Source: Buxus sempervirens (lineage: Eukaryota; Streptophyta; Magnoliopsida; Buxales; Buxaceae). From it: 64,000 nucleotides of DNA. A program made the translations under genes and the position numbers. Under the pieces are notes generated by a model. The model was not told the DNA's origin. It saw only the letters and a list, made by a program, of their open reading frames with translations, and made no database searches. The stretch spans positions 33,368,255 to 33,432,254 of the forward strand of contig OX387193.1 of assembly GCA_947561395.2 (NCBI GenBank), written 5' to 3'. This document shows positions 1-9,639 of this stretch, piece after piece (position 1 is the first letter of the stretch; every line of letters starts with the position of its first letter).

Positions 1-246
1 AGGTGAATTTAATCAGGAAATTTTATAATGTAGTTAAAAAAAATTGAATGAGTTTTAGGCCGATTAACCAGTTTTGGATAAAAAAACCTTTAAATTACTA
101 TATATTCCTTATTTATCTACTAAAATATTAATTTATTATAATAATTGCAAATCTGGTAACATGGCCAAGTTACCAGAATTACTTGGACAGGTAATAAGCT
201 TTCGAGTTATCAGCCCTGTCCGGTTTTGAAAAACTGATGGGCAAAG
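1..246. other. AT-rich DNA, no gene seen
   Basis: AT-rich sequence with no recognisable coding or repeat structure. It is the upstream flank of the LINE that begins near 259. Confidence 0.5.
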
Positions 247-264
247 AAAAGGGAAGTCTTGTGC

Positions 265-990
265 ACCATGCTGATAAAATCATATCCTGGAGTGTAAGGG
301 GTTTAAACGTGAAGGAGAAAAGATGGAATGCCATGCAAAGTTTAGGACTACGGGATCTGGAAGTGATAATCCTACATGAGTCAAAGCTGAACGTGGTTGA
401 CAGTAGTATTATGGGTGACATTTGGCAAAGGAAGGATATTGATTGGATCTTCGTTCCCGCTCATCTGGCATGTGGAGGCACTATTTTTTCATGGAGGAGT
501 GATCTATTTGTCATTGCCTATGCCTAGAGTGGCTGATTCTCGATTTCAGCATTACTAAAAGATTCTTTGGGTATTTGATCTAATGATGTTTTCAGGAGTG
601 TATGGTCCCAATAAAAACTCCAAATCTTGGAAATTATGGGACAAATTGGAAACTGCATGGGGAATTGGTGGCATTCTTTGGTATATTAGAGGGGATTTCA
701 ATGTTATAAGATTCCTATTAGAGAGGTTAGGATGCAATCATACATCAGCGGCAATGAAGGAGTTCTCGGCGTTTATAAATCAGTTTGCTTTGCTAGACAT
801 TCCGCTGTGAGGGGCAAAATTTACTTGGTCTAAAAACCATCAAGCCTCGGGGCTTTCTAAAGTTGATAGATTCCTAGTGTCTCTGGAATGGGAAGACAAA
901 ATCCCAAAATTTGATGTTGTGGTTTGGCCAAGGACCATTTTGAATCACTCACCACACATTCTTTTATCTGAAAATGAATTTTGAAAAGCT
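265..990 (+). pseudogene. LINE ORF2 endonuclease domain (broken)
   Basis: Translation shows the start of a plant LINE apurinic-type endonuclease (exonuclease-endonuclease-phosphatase fold), with IISWSVRGLN near 280-310. A later segment has SGVYGPN and GDFNVI, the strand bearing catalytic Asp and Asn residues, near 592-710. A third frame continues with KFTWSKN and SKVDRF near 815-870. In an active element this domain nicks target DNA to prime reverse transcription. Here the frame is broken after residue 96 of the first segment (TAG at 525-527) and again at 808-810, so it is not functional. Confidence 0.75.
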
Positions 991-1319
991 GCACCTTTCA
1001 GATTTGAAAATATCTGGTTAGAAGACTCTTCTTTTGTCGGCAAGGTTGAGGAGTGTTATAAAGAATTGGAATTCCAGGGTTCCCATACAAATGTGTTTTG
1101 TAGGAAATTACATGCGTTGAAAAGGAAAAGCAAGATATGGAATAAAGAAGTTTTTGGTAGAGTTGATGAAAGATTGACTGACTTACACTCCAAGATTAAG
1201 AGCTGGGCAAGTTGGAAGAAGAGGGTCACTTGTTTACAGGGGACCAGCTGCAAAGATTGAGGTTAGACTATAAGAAGATGGCTTTGATGATGGAAATTAG
1301 CTGGAGACAGAAATTTTGA

Positions 1320-2720
1320 GCATTATGGCTTAAGTTGGGGGGACGAAAACACTAAATTTTTCCATAAGCAAGCTAAGGCTAGAGAAAGAAGAAATCATAT
1401 TGATAGATTGGTAGTTGATGATGGGTTACGGGTTACTATTAGAAGAGGAGGACATTAAGAATGCAGCGGTTAACTTCTATTCGGATCTCTTCAAAGAAAA
1501 GGTAGATATTCGTCACCTATTGGATGGATTTGAATTTAGTACTTTATCTGATGGGTAGGACTTACTTGAGGTCCTAGTAACTGAAGAGGAAGTGCTACAA
1601 ACTTTTAAGGAATTAGGGAGGATAAAACACCCGGGCCAGTTGGTTTCTCAATTTCGTTCTTCAAGATATGTTGGAAAAGTATCTGTGGGGATTTCTTGAA
1701 TGCAGCTAAGCATTTCATTGAGACAACATGTATGGAGAAAAGCCTCAATGCAACTTTCATTTCCCTATTCCTGAAGAAAGAAGTTGCACAATCACTTAGG
1801 GAATACCGCTTGATAAGTTTGGTGAGCAGTTTCTACGAAATACTGGTGAAGTTGCTCTCTAATAGATTACGGTTGGTGCTACCTTCAGTTATTTCCAAAA
1901 CCCAAAATGCTTTTGTTAATGGAAGACAAATCCTTGATGCTGTTTTGATGGCTTCTAAATGTTTGGATTTGATTCAAAGGTGTGTTGAGTAGATGTTGAT
2001 GTGAAAATTGGATCTAGAGAAGGCTGATGACCATTTAAATTGGAACTTTCTCATGTACATGCTTAAAAGGATGAGTTTTGGGGCTAAATGGAGGAGCTGG
2101 ATATTCTTTTGTATCTCGTTGGCTTCTTTTCACCATTTTGGTAAATGGTGCAGCAGCAGGTTTCTTTGGCTCCTCAAGAGAGCTAAGGCAGGGAGATACC
2201 CTATTGCCTCTCCTCTTTATCATAGTAATGGAAGCCTTCACAAAGATGATGGATAGAGCTTCAGATTTAGGACTATTGCAAGGCGTGACCTTTGGACCTG
2301 GTGATTTATCAATATTATACCTTCTCTATGCGGATGATGCAATGCTCTTTTGCAAGGTTCATCCCTCCTATATCCTGATGGTAAGAGCAATCCTAACTTG
2401 CTTTGAAGCAATCTTTGGTCTGAAAGTGAATCTCCACAACAGCGAGATATTCAGTATGAGGGAAAGTTCAGAAGTGGCAGAATTATGTGAGATGTTGGGA
2501 TGTCGCCTAGGTTCTATCCCAATACCTTACCTTAGTATTCCCATTGGAGCTCCATTTAAATCTAGTGCGGTTTGAGAACTTGTGTTATGTCGAATGCACA
2601 CTAAGTTGGCGTCCTGGAAAAGCAATTTCTTACCAAAAGGGGGAAAGTTGACACTGATAAAAGAGCTTTGTCTAATCTACCAACATACTTGCTATCATTG
2701 TTGCTAATACCAACTTCGGT
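1320..2720 (+). pseudogene. LINE ORF2 reverse transcriptase domain (broken)
   Basis: Several frames together give a recognisable L1-type RT. The pre-RT helix GRKH...FFHKQAKARERR type signature is near 1330-1400. NATFISLFLKKEVAQ and FVNGRQILDAV lie in 1750-1945. ADDHLNW replaces the expected KAYD-type motif A near 2025. LRQGDTLLPLLF is near 2185, and the catalytic YADD is at 2327-2338, within YLLYADDAMLFC. The thumb region follows to about 2720. At least three frame changes and several stops separate the pieces. The YADD site is intact but motif A is altered. Confidence 0.8.
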
Positions 2721-3119
2721 TGCTAATGCATTGGAGTAGATTCAAAAGGATTTTCTATGGAGTTAGGAGATTAAGACTATTTAACCGACTATTTAACCGA
2801 GTTCTTTTTGGCCAAATGTTGTTGGTGATTTGGTCAAGAATCATATAGTATTTGACGGGTGATGTTAGTTACAAAGTATGGCTATAATTGGAATGAGTGG
2901 CTTCTTGCTCCGGTAAGTGGCAGTGTGGGGTGGCGTCCAATAAGTAGAATGTCTGCTATGCTCTTTAAGGGAGTTCATTATGTGTCGGAAATGGAAGCTG
3001 AATTAAATTTTGGGAGGATAACTAGTGTGGAGAAGGACCTTTTTAAAAATTAAGATTAAGATTTCGAGATCTATATAACATCTCATATTCCAAACAAGCT
3101 TGTATATCTTAAGTGGGAA

Positions 3120-3133
3120 GGGGGGGGGGGGGG
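3120..3133 (+). repeat. G14 homopolymer
   Basis: An uninterrupted run of 14 G inside the LINE relic, between the RT and zf-RVT segments. It does not belong to the usual coding sequence and may be replication slippage. Two longer G or C runs occur elsewhere in the window (22281-22307 and 28734-28753). Confidence 0.9.
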
Positions 3134-3140
3134 ATTTTTT

Positions 3141-3620
3141 TTGGACTGGGAGGTTGAATCTTTAGCTCAACTATTGGAGCTTATTAGTAGCCACCAGCTA
3201 GAGTTGGATACAGATGTGATGAAATGGTGGTCTAAGTCTGAGAAGTTTTCTGTAAGCAGCTTCTATAGGTACTATAATCAGAAACAGCTCTCCTTTAATC
3301 TCTCTTCTATACTGTGGCAACCTCTCATTCCATCCAAAGTATATTTTTTCATGTGGACTGCGACCTTGGGGATGATTTTAACTGTTGATAACCTTATGAA
3401 GTGGGGATGGCTGATCCCCAGTAGATGCATGATGTGTAAATCTCAATTGGAATCAATGGATCACCAGTTTCTACATTGTGGGGGTAGTTCATGAAGTGTG
3501 GTCTTTTTTCTTTCTAACATTCCAGATCTGTTGGGTGTAGCCAAAAGAAATTGTTCAGGTTTTGGAACCGTGGAGGTGGAATAAAACCGGAGGCAACTAT
3601 TATGGAATTTAACGCCTACA
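3141..3620 (+). pseudogene. LINE ORF2 zf-RVT C-terminal region
   Basis: A 117-codon stretch has the hallmark of the zinc-binding region that follows the RT in plant LINEs. Features include WWSKSEKFSVSSFY, then a KVYFFMWTATLG segment and the metal-ligand pattern RCMMCKSQLESMDHQFLHC. The stop at 3492-3494 and a frame change cut it off. WNKTGGNYYGI-like and KERNRRIF-type coding remnants continue to about 3670, and the element ends near 3894. No RNase H domain is recognisable. Confidence 0.75.
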
Positions 3621-3906
3621 GCAATTTTCTGGACTCCATGGAAGGAAAGGAATAGAAGAATTTTCAAGGATCATTTTAGCCCCAAGAGCATCATTATTCA
3701 TTGGGTCATTAGATTCATCTTGCAAAACTTTGGACTCTCATGCAGTCCTGCATTGTTATAATTTTGAGAGGCTGTTCTGATTTTTTTTTGATATCCGTCT
3801 TGTTGTACATCATTTGCCGTTTGTCTACTCTTTGTATCCTCTTTCTAGGCTTTTGTCCATCTTTCAGTAAACTTTCTTATTACTACTGATCAAAAAAAGA
3901 GAAGTC

Positions 3907-4160
3907 CAGCCTATAAAATTTTGACATGATGGGAGTTATGATAAAACTATTGATGAGACAACTGATGAAATATCCTTCACAGTTTCCCATAAATGTCTTT
4001 TCTAGTGTTCCCATAAGGTTAGTATTCCCATTTTGAATGGATGTAACAATTCTCTCATGTTATTATTACCCTTATTAATATGGTTTCTCTTATGATGTTA
4101 AATGTTTTTGTTAACAATATTTCAAATTTATAAATTTCCTTTGAATTATTACAATTTATT
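3907..4160. other. Unassigned AT-rich DNA
   Basis: About 250 bases between the LINE 3' end and the first TIR-like element. No coding potential or repeat family is recognised. Confidence 0.4.
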
Positions 4161-4286
4161 TAGGCCTCATCTGGTAGAACTATTAAAAAGTAACTTTTGA
4201 TAAGCCAAAAAGCAAGTATTAAAAAGTAAATTTTCAATTTAAATTTCTACTTTTATAAATAATAAAGTTGTTTGGTAACAATATCA

Positions 4287-4324
4287 ATACATACACGCAT
4301 ACATACATACATACATACATATAT
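4287..4324. repeat. Tetranucleotide microsatellite (acat)n
   Basis: Imperfect to perfect ACAT/ATAC repeats directly before the small foldback at 4326. Confidence 0.8.
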
Positions 4325-4325
4325 A

Positions 4326-4665
4326 GGGATGGCTCTATAGGAGTTTAGAAAATACCAAACCCTACCCCCCCTATTGGGTTGTGAACGGGGGGAGTTGCCT
4401 CGGTTGGTGTATAAAATGGAAAAAAGAAAATACTTTTGAAATTAGAATATATATATATATATCTTAATAATATATGTATTTTTATATATAAAATATAAGA
4501 AATAATATTGAAAACATATTAAAAATAATGTTATAATAAATGAAGGTCGGGTTGGGTAAAACCCAAACCCGCCCCTAACCCGATTTTAGGCATACCAAAC
4601 CCTAACCATTAGGTGCGAGGTGGGTTAAGTGGGTTAGGTATACCAAACCCTAACCATTGCCATCC
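4326..4665. mobile_element. Small hAT-like foldback MITE (tentative)
   Basis: Begins AGGGATGGCTC and ends TTGCCATCC, giving short terminal inverted repeats of the GGGATGGC type seen in many plant hAT-like MITEs. Inside, ATACCAAACCCTA motifs are repeated near both arms, and an AT dinucleotide run lies at about 4446-4460. The flanks are microsatellite-like, so a target duplication cannot be judged. Confidence 0.4.
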
Positions 4666-4800
4666 GTATATATATCGTGCGCGCGTGTGCGTGTGTGTGA
4701 TATTATATATTATTTATATGTATTTAATATTTTATTATATATAATATGTATTTAACATAAATTTAAATACATATATATACATATTTAAATATGTACTTAT

Positions 4801-5018
4801 AGGAATGAAATTGTCTACCTTAGGGATCCTATGGCAGACCCTGCAGCATCCGTGGGACACTGCCATGTGCAGCATCTCGCGGCTGTTGCTTTCTTCACAT
4901 TTTTAAATGTGAAATGTCATTTCAACTGACATTTCACATTGAAAAATGTGAAACGTGTAGTAGCTGTGAATGCTACACATGACAGTATCCTACGTATGCT
5001 GCAGACGGTCTCATCCCT
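4801..5018. mobile_element. Long-hairpin foldback element (MITE)
   Basis: The two halves are imperfect inverted repeats around a centre near 4925. Outer ends are AGGAATGAAATTGTCT on the left and AGGGATGAGACCGTCT on the right arm read in reverse. These are followed by CTGCAGCATCCGTGGGACAC versus CTGCAGCATACGTAGGATAC, and an almost perfect inner stem TTCACATTTTTAAATGTGAA. The left arm has about 20 extra bases. There is no coding. The transcript would fold into a long hairpin. Confidence 0.7.
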
Positions 5019-5530
5019 TCGCTATATGTATTTATATTAAAATATGTATAAATATCTATTTTTAAGTTCATAAGATAAAATAAAAGGTATTTGCATTAAA
5101 TTTAATATTATATATATAATATATAGGATTTGCCCATATATATTGTATGTTACATAAATATATATTTATATAAATATTTTTTTACACGATATTACTTATA
5201 TATAATTTATTTGTTATATCTATACAATATATACATAAATAATATAATTATGTTTTATTTTTAAAATTTTTTATATTTAAACTTAAAATACATATTTGTA
5301 TATATTTAATATAAATACATATGGTGAAGTATCTTTGATTTGCCCGCAATGGAGTTAAAATGACTTTTAAAAGTTATTCTTTAAACTTTTCTACATTTCA
5401 AACAATTTTGAATTATTAACTTCTAGTTACTTTTACTTTGTGTTACCAAACTGGCTTTTATCATTTTTTTTTTACTTTTCTACCTTTCAAAGTTGAGAAG
5501 TAACTTGTAAAGCTATACTAAACAGCACCT

Positions 5531-5960
5531 TAGTCCTTGTTTGTCATAATTATGAAAAATAACTTTTGATAAGTCAAAAAAGTAATTAAAAACTAATAAA
5601 AAGAAAATTCACTTTTTTTTTACTTTAAATTAACTTTTCAATGTATATATGTACTTCATAGTATACATTTATATTGAAATATATATAAATAGTTATTTTT
5701 ACGTTTTTGTTAAAAAAATAAAATTAAGTTTATGTTATATATATATATATATAATATAACATTATATAAATTTACATATTTATATAAAAATAAAAATTTA
5801 TATATATAATATTATATTTTGGTGTTATATTACTTATTATATATATGATTATAATATAAATTAATATTTTTCTTTATTTTATATAAACTTAAATTATATA
5901 TATATATATATGGTGGAATAATTTTGATTTTCCTGCACTAGAGTTAAAAAAACTTTCGAA
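5531..5960. mobile_element. Second, truncated copy of the 4161-5532 element family
   Basis: Starts TTAGTCCTTGTTTGTCATAA and continues AAAAATAACTTTTGATAAGTC, matching the left end of the preceding element. Its inner segment TATATGGTGGAATAATTTTG matches CATATGGTGAAGTATCTTTG near 5320 of the first copy. The right terminal repeat is missing. Two head-to-tail relatives therefore sit directly against each other. Confidence 0.5.
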
Positions 5961-6059
5961 AAGTTATGAAATTGTAAAGTAAACATGAATGATATAGATG
6001 ATAATTGATGGTGATAAGAACTGGGAATAATGCATATCCTCTGTTGGGCAAATAGTGAA

Positions 6060-6575
6060 ATGATCCAACTTGTGAAAAAGAGGTCTGAATTTTGGAGAAT
6101 ATGTCAAACTTGTGGGAAATAGGTCCAACTTGTGGAAAAGATGTTTAAAGTTGGGGAGTGAGATGTGATTATCCAATTCGTGAACTTATAATGATCACAT
6201 GATTTTGTTACAACATGTGGACTTGCGATGCAATGGTCTAGATTGGTTTGACAAGATGAAATGTTGCAATGATTAGTGATGGAATTAATGTCCAACTTGT
6301 GGAGAGTATGTGCACTTTTTGGAAAATAAGTTCAATTTGTTAGAAATATGTCCAACTTTGGAAAAGAGGTTTCAAATTGTGGAGTAAGATGTGATTATCC
6401 AATTTTTGAACTTACGGTGATCACATGATGGTTAAACTAGTGAACTTGTAATGCAATGGTCCACGCAGGTTTGACATAATGATGGAATGATACAATGATC
6501 AGTGTTTAGATGAATGTCCAACTTGTGGACTTGTAATGCATTGGTCTATCATGTAGGCTTTTATGATGAAGCTTG
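6060..6575 (+). repeat. Degenerate tandem duplication, about 226-bp period
   Basis: The segment starting AGATGTGATTATCCAATTCG at 6161 recurs at 6387 as AGATGTGATTATCCAATTTT. Both copies are followed by TTGTGAACTTA-like, GATCACATGA and ATGCAATGGTC blocks. Short CCAACTTGTGG motifs recur throughout. No coding function is evident. Confidence 0.6.
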
Positions 6576-6829
6576 GTCAATATTGTGAACTCCTGATGGT
6601 GATTGTTTATCCTGTGGATTAGGTCCCTAGCTTGGGGATCAAGTGTCTGTCTTGTCAATTGGGTCCATTTGGTGGACAAGATCTGATAGGTTCATCTATA
6701 GACATGGGTTTGAGGGGGTTCCAACTAGGGGGACTAGGTGTATGTGATCCATTTGTCCGGGTCCATCTACTTGTCATGGGCATGACGATGCTTGCATGTA
6801 GGACTTTGTATGTGCATGTTTATTTATAG

Positions 6830-7233
6830 TGACACATGCACATATGTACATGTACATACCATGTATGCATGAGTCAAACATATATGCATGTATTCATCAG
6901 TTTGCATTGTCCTGATAATATGTACACATGAATGCTGCGTGCATGCATATATGGGTGTGAATATGCATGTATATACATGCGTGTGTATGTAACCTTGAGC
7001 TTGTATGTGCATAAGAATGCATGGGTATGACGATATATGCATGCATGTACATGTGTGTGCATGTATAGACACAAGGATGAGGATGTATGAATAAGTGCAC
7101 ATTTATGTGCATATGTGTACATGTGTGATCAGGAATAGAATATGCATGTATATACATGTGATTCTGCATGAGTATGACGCGTGCAGGCATGTGCATATAT
7201 GCGTATGTGCATACATGAGCATTTTATATATGT
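6830..7233. repeat. ATGCATGTA/ACATG-rich low-complexity region
   Basis: Interspersed ATGCAT, TACATG and GTGTG words make a cryptic microsatellite. Open frames here read as His/Cys/Tyr-rich peptides in several frames at once, which is typical of repeat artefacts. A similar tract lies at 9170-9620, on the other side of the 7242-8590 insertion. Confidence 0.7.
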
Positions 7234-7241
7234 ATACCATA

Positions 7242-8590
7242 GTTGTGAAAACGCCTAGGCGATGCCAGGCGATAGACCTGCCTGTAGCCTAGGCGACCGC
7301 CTAGGCGCCTAGGCGGTCGACTAGGCGACAATTTTTCATTTCAAAATAATCAAAATATATTCATCATCCATTGTACATGACAGTATCAAAAATCAAAAAA
7401 ATCTAAAGTATCAAAAGGTCTAGATGCCATCATCCAATGTAAAATCCATATTAGTTTCTTGTACAAAAAAACAATGAAAGGTCATCAACATACGAAGAAT
7501 AAGTCATCAACAGGTCATCAACAGTGAAAGTTTGAAACGACGTCTGTGTTCTTAGTACAAAAAAACAAAAAAGAATGAGAGAGACAGAGAGAAATCGAGA
7601 GAGATAGAGGGAGAATCACGTTTCTGTCTTAGTACCCAAAAAACAAAATAGAATAAGAGTGAATTAGAGAAAGCGAGAGAGATAGAGGGAGAATGGCGTT
7701 TCTGTTATTAGTACCAAAAAAAAAAAAGAGAATAAGAGAGACAGAGATAAATCGAGAGAGACAGAGAAATCGAGAGAGATGGAGGGGCAGAGAACGACAA
7801 GAGAAATCGAGAGAGATGGAGGGGCAGAGAACGACAATGATAGAGAGATAAAGGGAGTGACAACAGGGAGCGACAACAAGAGAGAGACAGAGGCAGCGAG
7901 CGAACCAGAGGGAGCGAGAGATAGAGAGTGAGACAGAGAGGCGTCAATAGAGAGAGTAAGACAGAGGGTGCGAGAGAGATAGGGAGCGAAAGAGAGGGAA
8001 CGAGAGAAAGAGAGAAAGCGACCGAGAGAAACAGAGGAGACAGAGAGAGGGAGCGAAAGAAACAGACGGAACGAGAGAGAGATAGGGAGCGACAGAGAGA
8101 GAGGGAGGGAGCGAGAGGGAGGGCGAGACAAAAAAAAAAAAAAAACAGAGACGTACCTTGCGAGTTGGAGAACAGGCGACGAGTTGGAACAGTAGAAGAA
8201 GAGATGAAAAAACAGTAGAAACAGTAGCGACGAGTTGGAACAGTAGAAACAGGCGACGAGTTGGAGAAGAAGAGATGAAAAAAAAAAAAAAAACAACGTA
8301 CCTTGCGAGTTACGATGAAGACTTGCAGCTTGCGATACGACGACGACTTGCAGCTTGCGATACGACGAAGAACTCTTCGGTTTTTCTCTTCGTTTTCCTT
8401 CTTCAGCTTTCTTCTGGCAACCGTTTCAGTTTTCTCTTTTTGCATGTTTCGTAAATGATGTTGACGCACATAATTTTCAAACTCTTCCGCTTCGTTTTTT
8501 TTCTTCCTTCTTTTGCTCGCTTGGGCGAGCAGTCGCTCGCCTGGTCGCCTAGGCGGCCGCCTAGGCGCCTAGGCGACCGCCTTTAATAAC
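7242..8590. mobile_element. Non-autonomous TIR element with CCTAGGCG termini
   Basis: The left end GTTGTGAAAACGCCTAGGCG and the reverse-read right end GTTATTAAAGGCGGTCGCCT are inverted relatives. Each is followed by dense palindromic CGCCTAGGCG repeats (7251-7328 and 8531-8583). The interior has no transposase. It contains an approximately 570-base purine tract and three similar GCGAGTTGGA/GCGACGAGTT blocks before the right arm. Flanks share ATA, or at most ATACCATAG versus ATAACATAG if the boundary is shifted by a few bases. The latter would fit a 9-bp Mutator-type duplication, so the superfamily is open. Confidence 0.65.
7571..8145 (+). repeat. Long purine (GAGA-rich) tract
   Basis: Nearly all-purine sequence built from AGAGAGA, GAGCGA and GAGACAGAGA words with an A18 run near its right end. 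The Arg/Glu-rich plus-strand frames and Ser/Leu-rich minus-strand frames over this tract are composition artefacts, not genes. Homopurine mirror-like sequence of this length could adopt triplex structure. Confidence 0.8.
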
Positions 8591-8611
8591 ATAGATGTAT
8601 ACATGGACATG

Positions 8612-8900
8612 TGTTAGGATCAAGCGCTTACCACTAGACTAATAACTTAAGTTATTGATTAGAGCGCAGCATGCTTTCTTAGACCCCCCTGTAGGACTCA
8701 AACCCATAACCTTTCCGGGGTCCCTCTTTGCACCTGTGAACCATAGGTGGACAGCCAACACCTACCACAACCACAACGTGCATTCTGGGGATTGAACCTC
8801 CCCTTAACACCTGTGCAACATAGGCTGGGAGCACACCTACACAAACTGCATAGCATGTTCTTGGGAGGACACAAACTGAACATATTGACCCAATATTGAC
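8612..8900 (-). repeat. Repeat with tRNA-promoter-like motifs (possible SINE debris)
   Basis: Read on the minus strand, TAGTCTAGTGGTAAGCGCTT resembles a tRNA A box. Elsewhere GGTTCAATCCCC and GGGTTTGAGTCC resemble B boxes. The B-like motifs lie upstream of the A-like motif, so they cannot form one tRNA or a normal SINE head. A CCTATGTTGCACAGGTG / CCTATGGTTCACAGGTG duplication is also present. It may be rearranged SINE or LTR material. Confidence 0.3.
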
Positions 8901-9169
8901 TCAAATGAATATCGATTTAGTAGAAACCTAAGATCCAAAGAAGAATTCCTAAGTTAGGATTTTCTCTTTAGATTAGGGTTTTTTCTTTTGTGGATCCATG
9001 AAGGCTAAGTTGTATTTTGTAATTTATTTTGGGCCTATAAGTAAATTATTTTGAGCATGTAACTTATTGGCTTAAAAGTGTGTTTATAATAATATAGGGT
9101 GGATTGGCATATGATAATTTATGGTGTACGATCTGGGCACACCTAGGTATTATTGTATATCTATGTCAA

Positions 9170-9620
9170 TTCATACTTAAGTGTGTATATCCAATTAGGA
9201 CTTACACACGCATATCCATGTATACATATTTCAGTTTACTCTTAAGATTTGCACCCGTATTTGTTCATATGCATATATAAATTCATGGTCAATCACAAGC
9301 TCTATTTACTATCATTTACGCCTATACGTATGTCGCATAGATATTCATACTTAATGCTTACATACACGCATGTGCATGTTATTCAGATACTTGCTCATGT
9401 GTACATGTTCACACATGTATATATCTTCATACTCATGCATATACATGCTTACACGTGCATGCTTGTACTCCATATTTGCTCATGCAAAAATTTGACCTTC
9501 ATACCCACACATATGTGCAAATGAATGCATGCATAAGATTGCTCATGCATATATGTCCACACACATGCACATATATATAGATCTACATACCCCAGCACAC
9601 GTGCATATCTACATGCTTAA
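9170..9620. repeat. ACATG-rich low-complexity region
   Basis: Cryptic repeats of ACATGC, CATATAT and CACATG words, similar in composition to 6830-7233. No protein is supported. Confidence 0.6.
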
Positions 9621-9639
9621 AATGTTCATGAAAGCACAT

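Larger units (their letters stand above)
259..3894 (+). mobile_element. L1-type LINE, 5'-truncated and decayed
   Basis: A non-LTR retrotransposon relic on the plus strand. Endonuclease, reverse transcriptase and zf-RVT segments occur in the normal order but are split by many stops and frameshifts, so it is non-autonomous. The 5' end lies just before the endonuclease, so ORF1 is missing, as expected from incomplete target-primed reverse transcription. The 3' end is a short A tract after TACTACTGATC. A possible target duplication, AAAAGGGAAGTC (247-258) versus AAAAGAGAAGTC (3895-3906), differs at one base and overlaps the A tract, so the exact ends are approximate. Confidence 0.8.
4161..5532. 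mobile_element. AT-rich TIR element (MITE-like), carrying inner insertions
   Basis: The left end TTAGGCCTCATCTGGTAGAA and the reverse complement of the right end, TAAGGTGCTGTTTAGTATAG, form an imperfect inverted repeat. It continues inward through AAAAGTAACTTTTGA and ACAAGTTACTTCTCA. The interior is AT-rich with no coding. It holds two smaller foldbacks (4326-4665 and 4801-5018) and an ACATACAT microsatellite. A related copy starts directly at the right end. The superfamily is uncertain; a TTA-like flank would fit PIF/Harbinger. Confidence 0.5.

Noticed and set aside
4360..4660. Telomere-like CCCTAAACC words
   Set aside because: ACCAAACCCTAACC occurs only a few times and not in tandem; it is part of a small foldback element, not an interstitial telomere array.
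6824..7292. Overlapping His/Cys/Tyr-rich small proteins
   Set aside because: Produced by ATGCATGTA-type low-complexity sequence in several frames at once.
7664..8469. Long Ser/Leu-rich and Arg/Glu-rich open frames on both strands
   Set aside because: They are the six-frame reading of one homopurine/homopyrimidine tract inside a TIR element; no domain, start context or codon structure supports a protein.
8612..8730. tRNA gene
   Set aside because: A- and B-box-like motifs are in reverse order and no cloverleaf can be drawn.
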